Counted from the first letter of the stretch, positions 1 to 8,980 are shown. The stretch is 64,000 nt of DNA from Pseudomonas parafulva NBRC 16636 = DSM 17004 (GCF_000730645.1 NZ_BBIU01000028.1:62001-126000); one strand, 5' to 3'. Made by a program: numbers and translations. The notes: generated by a model not told the origin, from the letters alone.

Positions 1-992
1 ACACCGAGTACCTCAACGGCACCACCAACCTGGGGGCCATCAACGTCAATACCTACACGCCCAAGCGCTTCGCCAAGCCGTCGCCCAACTACAGCACCGA
101 GACGGGGATGCAGGAAGAAGAATACGGCCTGTACTCGAAGGTGACCTTCCGCCCGGTCGAGCGCCTGGCGCTGATCGCCGGTGGCCGCTTCAGCTGGTAC
201 CGCGGCGACTTCTACACCACCACGCTCAAGACCGGCGCCACCACCAACGACAGCAAGCAGGTAGATGGCCATTTCACGCCTTACGGTGGGCTGGTCTACG
301 ACCTCACCGAGAACCACGCCCTGTACGCGAGCTACTCGCAAGTGTTCAAGCCGCAGTCTGCCACTGATGGCAATGGCCGTGTATTGAAGCCGCGCGAGGG
401 CGAGCAGTATGAGTTCGGCTTGAAAAGCAGCTACTTCGGTGGCGACCTGAATACACGGTTCTCAATATTCCGGCTGACAGATGAGAACCGCGCTACCACG
501 GTGTACGACGCCGACGGCGTGGCCACCAATGACTCGGCGGCATCAGGCAAGACCCGGGTGAAGGGCGCCGAGGTGGAAGTTAGCGGCAAACTGACGCCGA
601 ACTGGGAATTGCTGGCCGGTTACACCTGGATGGAAACCGAAACGGTCAAGGGTGATGCCGAAACCACCTTCTTCATCATGCCGCGCAACCAGGCTTCGTT
701 GTGGAGCAAGTACACCCTCAGCGAGGGCCCGCTGACAGGGCTGGCCATCGGCGGCGGCGTTTCGGCGATGAGCAACTTCCACTCGGAGAATGGCGGGGTT
801 CGTATCGATGCACCGGGGTACGCTACCGTGGATGCCATGCTGTCGTACCCGGTGACCTCGAAGCTTACAGCCACGTTGAACGTGAACAACCTGTTCGACC
901 GGGACTACCTGTCGCGGGTGGGGTCTACCTCGACGTTCAACTTCTACGGGCCGTCGCGCAGCATGATGGTGGGGGCGCGTTACGATTTCTGA
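1..992 (+). CDS. TonB-dependent siderophore receptor, C-terminal part (5' end outside window)
   Basis: Outer-membrane beta-barrel receptor that would import a ferric siderophore using TonB energy. The frame is open from base 3, so about 330 C-terminal residues are present and the plug domain and signal peptide lie upstream of the window. What is visible is typical barrel sequence: alternating aromatic/polar strands, a conserved stretch with NLFDRDY about 30 residues from the end, and a last strand ending GARYDF with the terminal aromatic residue needed for BAM-mediated insertion. The siderophore cannot be inferred from the barrel alone. The next gene is convergent. Confidence 0.9.
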   Translation, partial: TEYLNGTTNLGAINVNTYTPKRFAKPSPNYSTETGMQEEEYGLYSKVTFRPVERLALIAGGRFSWYRGDFYTTTLKTGATTNDSKQVDGHFTPYGGLVYDLTENHALYASYSQVFKPQSATDGNGRVLKPREGEQYEFGLKSSYFGGDLNTRFSIFRLTDENRATTVYDADGVATNDSAASGKTRVKGAEVEVSGKLTPNWELLAGYTWMETETVKGDAETTFFIMPRNQASLWSKYTLSEGPLTGLAIGGGVSAMSNFHSENGGVRIDAPGYATVDAMLSYPVTSKLTATLNVNNLFDRDYLSRVGSTSTFNFYGPSRSMMVGARYDF

Positions 993-1044
993 GGGGGTGA
1001 TGCGTTTTGAATCGACCTCACGCAGCCGAAAAAAACACAATAAA

Positions 1045-1065
1045 AAGCCGGCTTGTGGCCGGCTT
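1045..1065. terminator. Intrinsic terminator-like hairpin between convergent genes
   Basis: An 8-bp GC-rich stem (AAGCCGGC / GCCGGCTT) with a 5-base loop. An A-tract on its left reads as a U-tract on the minus strand, so it best terminates leftward transcription from the regulator gene, but it lies 53 bases after the receptor stop and may serve both. The rest of the 993-1267 gap shows no supported gene. Confidence 0.6.
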
Positions 1066-1267
1066 CTCGGGGACGCTTCCGGCTAATTTATGGTAAGCCG
1101 CAATCGCCTTAACAGGGTGGCCAGCAAAGGCCTGAAAAAGAAGGCAGATGCCCGTGTGGGGTATCGCCGAGCCCTCTGGGCCGCGGTTTGCACCGGGCGG
1201 GGCTGATGTGCGGCGTAGCATACAAGGCCCCAGCCAGTATGCACAGCAAAAAATGGCACAGGGTGTG

Positions 1268-1969
1268 TCACCGCGGGCGTTGCTGGCGGAAGAACGCCCA
1301 GTGGAACACCCAGCCCAGAATCTCCAGCCCCTGGGCATGGCGTTGGGCGGGCGTGTAGCGCTCAACCGCATAGTTGTGCCGGTCGTGGCTGTGCAGGTAC
1401 AGGGTGCCGTTCTGGCCAAGGCTGAGGTTGTGCACGCGCAAGGCCCCATTGAGCATCAAGGCATAGGTTTCGCCCTCGACAATCTGCGTCATGCCCATGT
1501 CGATTGCCAACGTCGCCTGCAGTGGAATCAGCGGCGCCATGTTGCCCGTGGGCATGGCCACGCACAGGGTGTTGTCGGGGTGTACCCCCAGCCCCTTCAA
1601 GGCATTGGCGGGCAGGCGCAGGTGGCGGCCGGCTACCGGGCACAGCAGGCCACTGCGCAACTCATGGAAGGGCACACTCACCACCCGGCCGCGCTGCACC
1701 GACAACGGGATGGGCACCTGCGCAGGCGCAGGCCGCGGCGCGCAATTGCGCAAAATCGCATTGGGGTGCTTGATGCCCTCGCCGCTGCGCAGCCAGCGGC
1801 GGTGCACGCAGAACAGGTCGGCAAGTTCGTCCAGGCGCGCCAGTGGCACGCCGCGGTTGAACCAGTTGTTGACATGCTGTGGGGTCACGCCGCACTGGGC
1901 AGCGAAGTCGGAGGCTGTAAGCCCGCATTCATGAAGCAGGGCCCTGAGGCGGTCACCGGATGTGTTCAT
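1268..1969 (-). CDS. HTH / S24 (LexA-like) transcriptional regulator with degenerate protease domain
   Basis: Predicted 233-residue cytoplasmic repressor. The N-terminal ~60 residues form a Cro/CI-type helix-turn-helix (TASDFAAQCGVTPQHVNNWF). The C-terminal half aligns with the S24 fold: a PTGNMAPLIPLQ turn where LexA-type proteins have GDSMEP, then a region ending LRVHNL where the catalytic lysine should be. Both the nucleophilic Ser and the general-base Lys appear replaced, so self-cleavage is unlikely. An in-frame extension upstream exists, but the ATG at 1969 starts the family-like sequence MNTSGDRL. It faces the siderophore receptor; regulatory targets are unknown. Confidence 0.8.
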   Translation of the reverse strand: MNTSGDRLRALLHECGLTASDFAAQCGVTPQHVNNWFNRGVPLARLDELADLFCVHRRWLRSGEGIKHPNAILRNCAPRPAPAQVPIPLSVQRGRVVSVPFHELRSGLLCPVAGRHLRLPANALKGLGVHPDNTLCVAMPTGNMAPLIPLQATLAIDMGMTQIVEGETYALMLNGALRVHNLSLGQNGTLYLHSHDRHNYAVERYTPAQRHAQGLEILGWVFHWAFFRQQRPR

Positions 1970-2122
1970 GGCGCGAGTGTAGCGGCGAGGTGCCAGCAAG
2001 GATATGAACAGCAGGTTGACAGGGCTTGTAAGAAATACGGTGGTTTGTAGGGCTAAGACGTAAGACGTTGTAGGACCTGTTACCGGCCTCATTACACAGC
2101 GCGTGACGCGTTCAGCCGCCAT

Positions 2123-2150
2123 AAAAAAACCCCGCCAAAGCGGGGTTTTT
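2123..2150 (-). terminator. Rho-independent terminator of ppa
   Basis: Perfect CCCCGC-CAAA-GCGGGG stem-loop flanked by A-tract and T-tract, so the stem extends into A:T pairs. It lies 13 bases after the ppa stop codon on the minus strand. The flanking tracts make it potentially bidirectional. Confidence 0.9.
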
Positions 2151-2162
2151 CATACAACGGTA

Positions 2163-2690
2163 TCAGCCCTTGTAGGCAGCGACCGATTTGGTGATCGCAG
2201 CGCGGGCGGCGTCTGCGCCATCCCAGCCTTCGATCTTGACCCACTTGCCTTTCTCGAGATCTTTGTAGTTGGCAAAGAAGTGCTCGATCTGCTGGATCAG
2301 CAGGGCTGGCAGGTCGGTGTATTCTTTCACGTCCACGTACAGCTGCGACAGCTTGTCGTGTGGAACAGCGATAACCTTGGCGTCACCGCCGCCATCGTCG
2401 GTCATGTTCAGCACGCCTACCGGGCGGGCACGGATGACCGAGCCTGGGGCTACCGGGTAAGGGGTGACCACCAGCACGTCCAGCGGGTCGCCGTCGTCAG
2501 CCAGGGTGTTGGGGATGAAACCGTAGTTGGCCGGGTAGAACATCGGGGTAGCCATGAAACGGTCGACAAACAGGGTATCGCTGTCCTTGTCGATTTCGTA
2601 TTTGATCGGCGCGTGGTTGGCCGGGATCTCGATGGCGACGTAGATGTCGTTCGGCAGGTCTTTGCCCGCCGGAATCTTGCTGTAGCTCAT
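2163..2690 (-). CDS. ppa: Inorganic pyrophosphatase (family I)
   Basis: Hydrolyses pyrophosphate to two phosphates in the cytoplasm, pulling biosynthetic reactions forward. The 175-residue length is normal for bacterial hexameric family I enzymes. The diagnostic DDGDPLDV metal-binding signature is intact near residue 66, together with the upstream YPANYGFIPNT active-site segment and the downstream DDGGGDAK and KDLEKGKW motifs. It is monocistronic, with a strong terminator immediately downstream, as expected for a housekeeping gene. Confidence 0.97.
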   Translation of the reverse strand: MSYSKIPAGKDLPNDIYVAIEIPANHAPIKYEIDKDSDTLFVDRFMATPMFYPANYGFIPNTLADDGDPLDVLVVTPYPVAPGSVIRARPVGVLNMTDDGGGDAKVIAVPHDKLSQLYVDVKEYTDLPALLIQQIEHFFANYKDLEKGKWVKIEGWDGADAARAAITKSVAAYKG

Positions 2691-2783
2691 TGGGCAGTGC
2701 CCCCGTGTTTGACCAAAAAAGTGGCGGCGATTATAGGCATATTCTGCCTGCGCATGCCACGCCTGGCCTGATGCCGCGGGGCG

Positions 2784-3599
2784 TCAGGCGGGGTGCTCAC
2801 GGTACGCGGGGTGCTCCGCCTGCAATTGTTTGAGCCGGGCCAGCGGGTTCTGGCGGTAGAACAGCGACAGCTGGTGGTAGACCTGTGGGTAGGCCTGGTA
2901 CAGCAGGTCGGGCCCGCTGAAGAAGTACTCGCTGGCCACTGCAAAGAATTCCGCGGGGTTTTCTGCCGCATAGGGGTCGATGGCGGTTTCGGCGTCGGGG
3001 TTGGCGTCCAGCTGCCGGTTGAGGTCGTCGTAGGCGTGTTGCATGGCGCTGGCCCAGTGCTCGATCGACATGTCGCTGTGCAGGGGCGGCAGGCCATTGG
3101 CGTCGCCGTTGAGCATGTCCAGCTTGTGCGCCAGCTCGTGGATGACCAGGTTGTAGGCTTCCCAGCCACCGCTGGCCAGTACCCCGCTCCAGGCCAGGAT
3201 GATCGGGCCCTGCTGCCAGGCCTCGCCGCTGTGCTCGCCGTCCCAGGCATGCTCGATGCCGCTGGCATCACGGTGGCGCTGGGGGCTCTTGAAATCGTCG
3301 GGGTAGAGGATGATTTCGTGAAAGCCCTGGTACCAGTGCAGCTCGCCCAGGTGCAGCAACGGCAACTGGGCCTGGGCTGCCAATATCAGGCGCTGCTGGT
3401 CGTCCAGCTCGACCCCCGGCAGGCATGTCAGGTGCTTGTCCAGCAGGAACAGAATGCAGGCTTCGCGCAGCCAGTGGTCTTCTTCGTCGCTGATACCGTC
3501 GAGCATTGGCAGGCGCTCGCGCACGGCCTGCCATTGCTGGGGCGTGATGGGGTAGCGCGCCAGGGTGCGCTTGCGCCGCCAGGCGCTGAATGACCACAT
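2784..3599 (-). CDS. mtfA: MtfA-type zinc metallopeptidase (M90)
   Basis: 271-residue cytoplasmic protein of the MtfA/DUF980 family. In E. coli MtfA is a zinc peptidase that binds Mlc and influences glucose PTS expression; whether that role holds here is not known, because pseudomonads lack a comparable PTS. The zinc-binding HELAHKLD (HExxH) motif is intact near residue 152, followed by the MLNGDANGLPP segment and an E-F-F-A-V-A-S-E-Y-F-F stretch that supplies the third ligand region. It lies 18 bases downstream of the DedA gene on the same strand. Confidence 0.92.
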   Translation of the reverse strand: MWSFSAWRRKRTLARYPITPQQWQAVRERLPMLDGISDEEDHWLREACILFLLDKHLTCLPGVELDDQQRLILAAQAQLPLLHLGELHWYQGFHEIILYPDDFKSPQRHRDASGIEHAWDGEHSGEAWQQGPIILAWSGVLASGGWEAYNLVIHELAHKLDMLNGDANGLPPLHSDMSIEHWASAMQHAYDDLNRQLDANPDAETAIDPYAAENPAEFFAVASEYFFSGPDLLYQAYPQVYHQLSLFYRQNPLARLKQLQAEHPAYREHPA

Positions 3600-3617
3600 G
3601 GACGCAACGCCTGGCGG

Positions 3618-4265
3618 TCAGTGTGCCTTGGCCGTGCGGCCCAGGCGGGTGCGCAGCAGGCCCAGGATCATGGGTACCAGTGACAACACGATGATGCCCA
3701 CCACCATCAGCGACAAGTGCTGCTTGATGAACGGCACGTTACCGAAGAAGTAACCCAGGGTGACCAGCCCACCTACCCACAGCAAGGTCCCGGCAATGCT
3801 GAACCCCAGGAAGCGGGGGTAGTGCATGTGAGCGATGCCGGCAACAAACGGGGCAAAGGTACGCAGGATTGGCAGGAAGCGCGCCATGGTCACGGTCTTG
3901 CCGCCGTGGCGTTCGTAGAAATCGTGGGTGCGCTGCAGGTAGTCGCGGCGGAAGATCTTCGAGTTGGGGTTGCTGAACAGACGCTCCCCGGCCGTTCGCC
4001 CGATGACGTAGTTGGTACTGTCGCCGAGGATAGCGGCGATCATCAGCAACCCGGCAAGCAGTACCGGGTCCATACCGCCCCCCGCGGCCACGGCGCCGGC
4101 GATGAACAGCAGCGAGTCACCCGGCAGGAACGGCATGACCACCAGGCCGGTTTCGCAGAAAATCACGGCAAACAGAATGGCGTAGATCCAGGGGCCGTAA
4201 TTGGTGACCAGCAGGTCGAGGTACGCATCGAGATGCAGGATAAGGTCCAGCGGGTTGAAATCCAT
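3618..4265 (-). CDS. DedA family inner-membrane protein
   Basis: Polytopic membrane protein of the DedA/SNARE-associated (VTT) superfamily, whose members flip undecaprenyl phosphate or phospholipids and support proton motive force and envelope integrity. The family hallmarks are visible: FCETGLVVMPFLPGDSLLF near the first re-entrant segment and GAxxG/RFLPILRTFAPFVAG further on. The chosen ATG (4265) has AGG about 8 bases upstream; a GTG three codons earlier (4274) is the alternative. Length 215 residues is normal. The specific lipid substrate cannot be assigned. Confidence 0.9.
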   Translation of the reverse strand: MDFNPLDLILHLDAYLDLLVTNYGPWIYAILFAVIFCETGLVVMPFLPGDSLLFIAGAVAAGGGMDPVLLAGLLMIAAILGDSTNYVIGRTAGERLFSNPNSKIFRRDYLQRTHDFYERHGGKTVTMARFLPILRTFAPFVAGIAHMHYPRFLGFSIAGTLLWVGGLVTLGYFFGNVPFIKQHLSLMVVGIIVLSLVPMILGLLRTRLGRTAKAH

Positions 4266-4415
4266 GTACAGCACCTGTGTTCTTGGTCGAAGGCTCGGTT
4301 AGCTGGGAGAGGGGAAACATTTCTCACATGACAAGTAGGCCATTATACGGCGAAGTCAGGATCATGCCCGGGGAGTTTGTAGCGGCGGGTTACGACGGAA
4401 GTCGTCCTCGGCTGG

Positions 4416-4443
4416 CCTTGTCGCGGGCATACCCGCGATAAGG
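4416..4443. repeat. REP-like palindromic hairpin
   Basis: CCTT-g-TCGCGGG, loop CATA, CCCGCGA-t-AAGG: a nearly perfect 12-bp stem with one mismatch. It resembles the REP sequences scattered through P. putida genomes. It sits 11 bases after the GNAT gene stop and may also act as its terminator. Confidence 0.6.
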
Positions 4444-4453
4444 CAACCGCAGG

Positions 4454-4912
4454 TCATTCCTGGCTGATGGGCAGAATGTAGTTGCGGAACTCGGTGTCCT
4501 CGCGAAACCCGATGGACTCGTAGGTCTTGTGCGCCACCTGGTTGTCGATGCTGGTGGAAACCCGCATGCGCACGGCGTTGGTCTGGCGCGCCATCTTCTT
4601 CGCTTCGCGCATCAGGTGGTCAGCCACCAGCATGCGCCGGGAGTCTTCGGCCACATAGATGTCGTTGAGAATCCACACCCGCTTCAACGACAGTGACGAG
4701 AAGCTAGGGTACAGCTGGCAGAAGCCCAGCAGTTTGCTGTTATCGTCATCGGGCAATGCCAGGTAGATCACCGACTCTTCACGCGTCAGGCGCTTGCGCA
4801 GAAAGCTGCGAGAGCTGTCGGGGTAGGGCAGTTGGCCGTAGAACTCCCGGTATTTGACGAACATCGGGGTTAGCAGGTCGAGGTGATCCAGGGTTGCCTT
4901 GATGATGCGCAT
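4454..4912 (-). CDS. GNAT family N-acetyltransferase
   Basis: 152-residue GNAT-fold protein that would transfer an acetyl group from acetyl-CoA to an amine; the substrate is unknown. The motif-A region (LNDIYVAEDSRRMLVADHLMREAKKMA) contains a degenerate R/Q-x-x-G/A acetyl-CoA pyrophosphate loop, and the C-terminal part carries the usual A-H-K-T-Y-E-S-I-G-F strand. It stands alone between a REP-like hairpin and the ethanolamine operon, so context gives no functional clue. Confidence 0.85.
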   Translation of the reverse strand: MRIIKATLDHLDLLTPMFVKYREFYGQLPYPDSSRSFLRKRLTREESVIYLALPDDDNSKLLGFCQLYPSFSSLSLKRVWILNDIYVAEDSRRMLVADHLMREAKKMARQTNAVRMRVSTSIDNQVAHKTYESIGFREDTEFRNYILPISQE

Positions 4913-5019
4913 GTGCGGCCCTCAGCGTCCATGTGGAAAACAGTGCAACGCCAGCAGCGTCCAAGGCCATGCTGCCCAATGCCCGGGGCAAGTGCAATCT
5001 GCCCTACGTGACAGCTTGG

Positions 5020-5838
5020 TTAATCTTTGCCCAGCAGAAAGTTGCCCTTCTGGCTGGCCAGGTCGTCGCTTTCCAGGCTATGCACCTCGGCTTCGTCTTT
5101 AAGGTTCACGCCCGACAACTGGCGCCGGCAGGCTTCGCGCATCAGGTACAGCAGGCGGTGCGCTGCCATGCCGTAACTCAGCCCCTCCAGGCGTACGTTG
5201 GAGATGCAGTTGCGGTAGGCGTCGGTCAGGCCTACCCGGGGGGCGTAGGTAAAGTACAGCCCCAGGCTGTCGGGTGAACTGAGCCCTGGGCGCTCACCGA
5301 TCAGCATGACCGTCATGCGCGCGCCCAGCAATTCGCCCACTTCGTCGGCCACCGCTACCCGGCCTTGTTGCACCAGCACGACCGGCGCGCAGGCCCAGCC
5401 GTCGGCGCTGGCCTGCTCCTCGAAGCGGGCCAGAAACGGCAGGGTATGGCGATGTACGGCCAGGGCCGACAAACCGTCGGCCACCACGATCGCCAGGTCG
5501 ACCCCGCCGGGGTTTTGCTGGGCGTACTGGCGCAGGGTTGCCGCCGACTCGTCGTTCAGCCGCCGCCCCAGGTCGGGCCGCTGCAGGTACTGGTGGCGGT
5601 CGCTTGCCGCGCTGTGCAGCAGCAGGCTGTGGCGGCCACGCTCGCTCAGCTGGGCCGCCAGGCCGTCAGCATCGAATGGCAGGTGCACCGCATCGCGGGC
5701 CTGGGCATGGGCATACTGGAAATCCAGTTGCGCGCCGGTGGGCAGGCTGGTGCCGGCACGGCCCAGGGCAATACGCGCCGGGGTGAGGTTGCGCAGGGCC
5801 AGCCAGGGGTTGTCGGCAGTAGGTGTGTGTTTGTTCAT
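5020..5838 (-). CDS. eutC: Ethanolamine ammonia-lyase small subunit
   Basis: Small subunit of adenosylcobalamin-dependent ethanolamine ammonia-lyase, which converts ethanolamine to acetaldehyde and ammonia with EutB. 272 residues from the ATG at 5838, which has AGGG 6 bases upstream; an ATG two codons earlier (5844) directly abuts that AGGG and is less likely. Typical family segments are present (GRAGTSLPTGAQLDFQYAHAQARDAVH, IVVADGLSAxAVHRH, the GERPGLSSPDSLGLYFTYAPR block). It follows eutB by only a few bases, indicating translational coupling. No carboxysome-like shell genes are nearby, as in other pseudomonads. Confidence 0.96.
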   Translation of the reverse strand: MNKHTPTADNPWLALRNLTPARIALGRAGTSLPTGAQLDFQYAHAQARDAVHLPFDADGLAAQLSERGRHSLLLHSAASDRHQYLQRPDLGRRLNDESAATLRQYAQQNPGGVDLAIVVADGLSALAVHRHTLPFLARFEEQASADGWACAPVVLVQQGRVAVADEVGELLGARMTVMLIGERPGLSSPDSLGLYFTYAPRVGLTDAYRNCISNVRLEGLSYGMAAHRLLYLMREACRRQLSGVNLKDEAEVHSLESDDLASQKGNFLLGKD

Positions 5839-5846
5839 GGTCATCC

Positions 5847-7241
5847 CTATGCGAGCTGCGCCAATGCCTGGCGGAACGCCGGCGGCAGGTTGTCACCGAA
5901 ACGCACCCGGCCGTCGGCCTGGGTGAAGATGCCGGTGCGGGCCAGCCACGCTTCGAACTCCGGCCCGGGTTTCAGGCCCAGGGTCTGGCGCGCGTACAGG
6001 GCGTCATGGAACGAGGTGGTCTGGTAGTTGAGCATGATGTCGTCGGAGCCGGGGATGCCCATGATGAAGTTGATCCCGGCCACCCCCAGCAGCGTCAGCA
6101 GGGTGTCCATGTCGTCCTGGTCGGCTTCGGCATGGTTGGTGTAGCAGATGTCACAACCCATGGGCACGCCCAGCAACTTGCCGCAGAAGTGGTCTTCGAG
6201 GCCGGCACGGATGATCTGCTTGCCGTTGTACAGGTACTCCGGGCCGATGAAGCCGACCACGGTATTGACCAGAAACGGCTTGAAGTGGCGGGCGACGGCG
6301 TAGGCGCGGGTTTCACAGGTTTGCTGGTCGACACCATGGTGGGCATTGGCCGACAGGGCACTGCCCTGGCCGGTTTCGAAGTACATCAGGTTCTGGCCGA
6401 GGGTGCCGCGCTGCAGCGACAGGCCGGCTTCGTAGCCTTCCTGCAACACGTTGAGGTTGATGCCGAACCCGGCATTGGCGGCCTCGGTACCGGCGATGGA
6501 CTGAAACACCAGGTCCAGCGGTACGCCACGGTTGACCGCCTCGATCGAAGTGGTGACGTGGGTGAGTACGCAGGCCTGGGTAGGGATGTCGTAGCGCTGG
6601 ATGATGGCGTCGAGCATCTCCAGCAGTGCGCAGATGGAGGCGATGCTGTCGGTGGCCGGGTTGATGCCGATCATGGCATCGCCATTGCCGTACAGCAGGC
6701 CGTCGAGAATGCTCGCGGCAATGCCTGCCGGTTCGTCGGTGGGGTGGTTGGGCTGCAGCCGCGTCGACAGCCGCCCACGCAGGCCCATGGTGCCGCGAAA
6801 GCGCGTGACCACGCGAATTTTCTGGGCTACCAGCACCAGGTCCTGCACGCGCATGATCTTCGACACGGCTGCGGCCATTTCCGGCGTCAGCCCAGGTGCC
6901 AGTGCCCGCAGGCTCGTCTCGTCGGCCTGCTCGCTGAGCAGCCAGTCCCGCAGGCCACCTACTGTCAGGTGGCTGACCGCAGCAAATGCCTGGGCATCAT
7001 GGGTGTCGATGATCAGGCGGGTGACTTCGTCGTCCTCGTAGGGGACCAATGCCTCGCTCAAAAAGTGTGTCAGCGGGATGTTCGCCAGGGCCATCTGCGC
7101 GGCCACCCGCTCGCCATCGTTGCTGGCGGCGACGCCGGCCAGGTAGTCACCGGAACGCGCCGGGCTGGCCTTGGCCATCACCTCCTTGAGGCTGTCGAAG
7201 CGGTAGACCATCTGGCCGACCGTGTGCACGAAAGTTGCCAT
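5847..7241 (-). CDS. eutB: Ethanolamine ammonia-lyase large subunit
   Basis: 464-residue catalytic (alpha) subunit carrying the TIM barrel that binds ethanolamine and the B12 cofactor. Length matches the family (about 453-470). Recognisable blocks include NHPTDEPAGIAASILDGL, GDAMIGINPATDS, CVLTHVTTSIEAVNRGVPLDLVFQSIAGTE and NYQTTSFHD. It sits between the permease gene (46-base gap) and eutC, so the order permease-eutB-eutC forms one leftward operon. The enzyme needs exogenous or endogenously made adenosylcobalamin; no reactivase gene (eutA) is in this window. Confidence 0.97.
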   Translation of the reverse strand: MATFVHTVGQMVYRFDSLKEVMAKASPARSGDYLAGVAASNDGERVAAQMALANIPLTHFLSEALVPYEDDEVTRLIIDTHDAQAFAAVSHLTVGGLRDWLLSEQADETSLRALAPGLTPEMAAAVSKIMRVQDLVLVAQKIRVVTRFRGTMGLRGRLSTRLQPNHPTDEPAGIAASILDGLLYGNGDAMIGINPATDSIASICALLEMLDAIIQRYDIPTQACVLTHVTTSIEAVNRGVPLDLVFQSIAGTEAANAGFGINLNVLQEGYEAGLSLQRGTLGQNLMYFETGQGSALSANAHHGVDQQTCETRAYAVARHFKPFLVNTVVGFIGPEYLYNGKQIIRAGLEDHFCGKLLGVPMGCDICYTNHAEADQDDMDTLLTLLGVAGINFIMGIPGSDDIMLNYQTTSFHDALYARQTLGLKPGPEFEAWLARTGIFTQADGRVRFGDNLPPAFRQALAQLA

Positions 7242-7287
7242 ACAGGTTCTCCAGAGCCGCGGGCTGCCCCGCGGCAGGTGGCGATGA

Positions 7288-8736
7288 TCAGTGCAGGGCC
7301 TGTTCGGCCTGCTGGATCGCGGCGAATTCCTCTTCCGGTGTGCCGGCTACCAGGTGGTGGCGGCTGTAGAAGGCAAAGTACGCGATCAGCACCGCATAGA
7401 TCACGGCGGCGCCAATCACCACCCGCGGGTCTACCAGGAAGCCCGCGACCACCGCGATACAGGCCAGCACCAGGGCCAGCCCCGAGGTGAAGATGCCCCC
7501 CGGCGTGCGGTAGGGCCGCTCCATCTTCGGCCGACGGATCCGCAAGGTGATGTGCGCCGCCATCATCAGTACATAAGACAAGGTAGCGCCAAAAACCGCC
7601 ACCAGGATCAGCAGATCACCTTGGCCGGTGAGCGACAAAGCAAAACCGATGATGCCAGGGATGACCAGGGCCATCACCGGCGCTTTGCTCTTGTTGGTTT
7701 CCGACAGCTTGCGCGGCAGGTAACCAGCCCGGGACAGGGCGAAGATCTGCCGGGAATAGGCGTAGATGATCGAGAAGAAGCTGGCGATCAGGCCGGCCAG
7801 GCCCACCAGGTTTACAAAGCTGCCCATCCAGGTGGAACCACCATAGGCCTTGGCCAGGGCCTCGACCAGCGGGTTGCCGGAGGCCTTAAGGGCTTCGGAG
7901 CCCGCGCCACCTGGGCCTACCACCAGAATCAGCAAGGCAAAGGCAACCAGCACCAGCATGGCGCCGATCAGCCCGCGCGGCAGGTCGCGCTTGGGGTTTT
8001 TGGTTTCTTCAGCGGCCAGCGGCACGCCCTCCACTGCAAGGAAGAACCAGATGGCATAGGGGATGGCCGCCCATACGCCCACGTAGCCGAACGGCAGGAA
8101 GCTGCTGGCGCCTGCGGCGTCGGTAACGGCGATGTCGAACAGGTTGGCTGCATCAAAATGGGGCACCATGGCCACCAGGAACACGGCCAGTGCAATGGCC
8201 GCGACGGCAGTGATGGCAAACATCAGCTTCAACGCCTCGCCCACGCCGAAGATGTGGATGGCGATGAACACCACGTAGAACACCAGGTAGATCAGCCAAC
8301 CGCCGATGCCGAACAGCGACTGGCAATAGGCGCCGATGAACGTGGCGATGGCGGCGGGGGCAATGGCGTACTCGATCAGGATCGCCGTACCGGTCAGAAA
8401 CCCGCCCCAGGGGCCGAATGCGCTGCGGGCAAAGCCGTAGCCGCCGCCGGCTGTAGGGATCATGGACGACAGCTCAGCCAGGGAGAAACACATGCACAGG
8501 TACATGGTGGCCATCAGCAAGGTGGCCAGGAACATGCCGCCCCAGCCACCTTGGGCCAGGCCGAAGTTCCAGCCGGCATAGTCGCCGGAAATCACGTACG
8601 CCACACCCAGGCCGACCAGCAAAACCCAGCCTGCGGCGCCCTTTTTCAGTTCACGTTGCTGGAAATAGTCGGAGCCGACCTTTTCGAAATCGACGGAAGA
8701 GCCTGCCGGCGAGCCGGCGGAATGATCGCTTGGCAT
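7288..8736 (-). CDS. eat: Ethanolamine permease (APC superfamily)
   Basis: 482-residue inner-membrane transporter with about 12 hydrophobic segments, of the amino acid-polyamine-organocation superfamily. The sequence GVAYVISGDYAGWNFGLAQGG near residue 45 and the AGGGYGFARSAFGPWGGFLTG block are characteristic of the ethanolamine-specific branch, and its position directly upstream of eutBC supports the substrate. The ATG at 8736 is chosen because the hydrophilic N-terminus MPSDHSAG starts there; the in-frame codons farther upstream encode repeat-like sequence. Confidence 0.93.
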   Translation of the reverse strand: MPSDHSAGSPAGSSVDFEKVGSDYFQQRELKKGAAGWVLLVGLGVAYVISGDYAGWNFGLAQGGWGGMFLATLLMATMYLCMCFSLAELSSMIPTAGGGYGFARSAFGPWGGFLTGTAILIEYAIAPAAIATFIGAYCQSLFGIGGWLIYLVFYVVFIAIHIFGVGEALKLMFAITAVAAIALAVFLVAMVPHFDAANLFDIAVTDAAGASSFLPFGYVGVWAAIPYAIWFFLAVEGVPLAAEETKNPKRDLPRGLIGAMLVLVAFALLILVVGPGGAGSEALKASGNPLVEALAKAYGGSTWMGSFVNLVGLAGLIASFFSIIYAYSRQIFALSRAGYLPRKLSETNKSKAPVMALVIPGIIGFALSLTGQGDLLILVAVFGATLSYVLMMAAHITLRIRRPKMERPYRTPGGIFTSGLALVLACIAVVAGFLVDPRVVIGAAVIYAVLIAYFAFYSRHHLVAGTPEEEFAAIQQAEQALH

Positions 8737-8755
8737 AATTTCACCTTTCAAAAAA

Positions 8756-8980
8756 AAGCGGCAAGCGGCAAGCCATAAGCTGCAAGACAAAGCGAACTGC
8801 GCCTGGCTCGCCATCTTCTTTAGCTTGGAGCTCGCTGTTTGAATTTATGTGGTTGTTATCAGTGGCGAGCGTTGAGCCACGAAGATCACTAGCAAACTTC
8901 TAGCCACAAGCGAGCAACAGGGGCAGCCATGATGCGGTCCGCCCCTCTTGCCGCTTGTAACTTGCAGCTTGCAGCTGCCC
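8756..8980. repeat. Inverted pair of GCAAG/GCTGCAAG short repeats flanking the permease leader
   Basis: Around 8756-8787 the plus strand carries a run of GCGGCAAG/GCTGCAAG units. Around 8947-8979 the complement carries the same unit family (GCAGCTGCAAGCTGCAAG...GCGGCAAG). The two blocks face each other across about 160 bases. Such low-complexity units look like mobile or slipped intergenic repeats. They bracket the likely permease promoter and could form a long-range stem. Confidence 0.5.
8891..8906 (-). promoter_or_regulatory. Candidate sigma-54 promoter for eat-eutBC
   Basis: On the minus strand: TGGCTA-N5-TTGCT, matching the conserved GG and GC dinucleotides and the spacing of the -24/-12 consensus TGGCAC-N5-TTGCW with two mismatches. 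It lies about 155 bases upstream of the permease start. No copy of the EatR-type palindrome is seen beside it, so activation might depend on the sites near exaC or on read-through. Confidence 0.4.

Noticed and set aside
1083..1271. 62-residue frame on the minus strand after the LexA-like gene
   Set aside because: No convincing ribosome binding site, arginine/proline-rich shadow composition, and it overlaps the end of the regulator gene.
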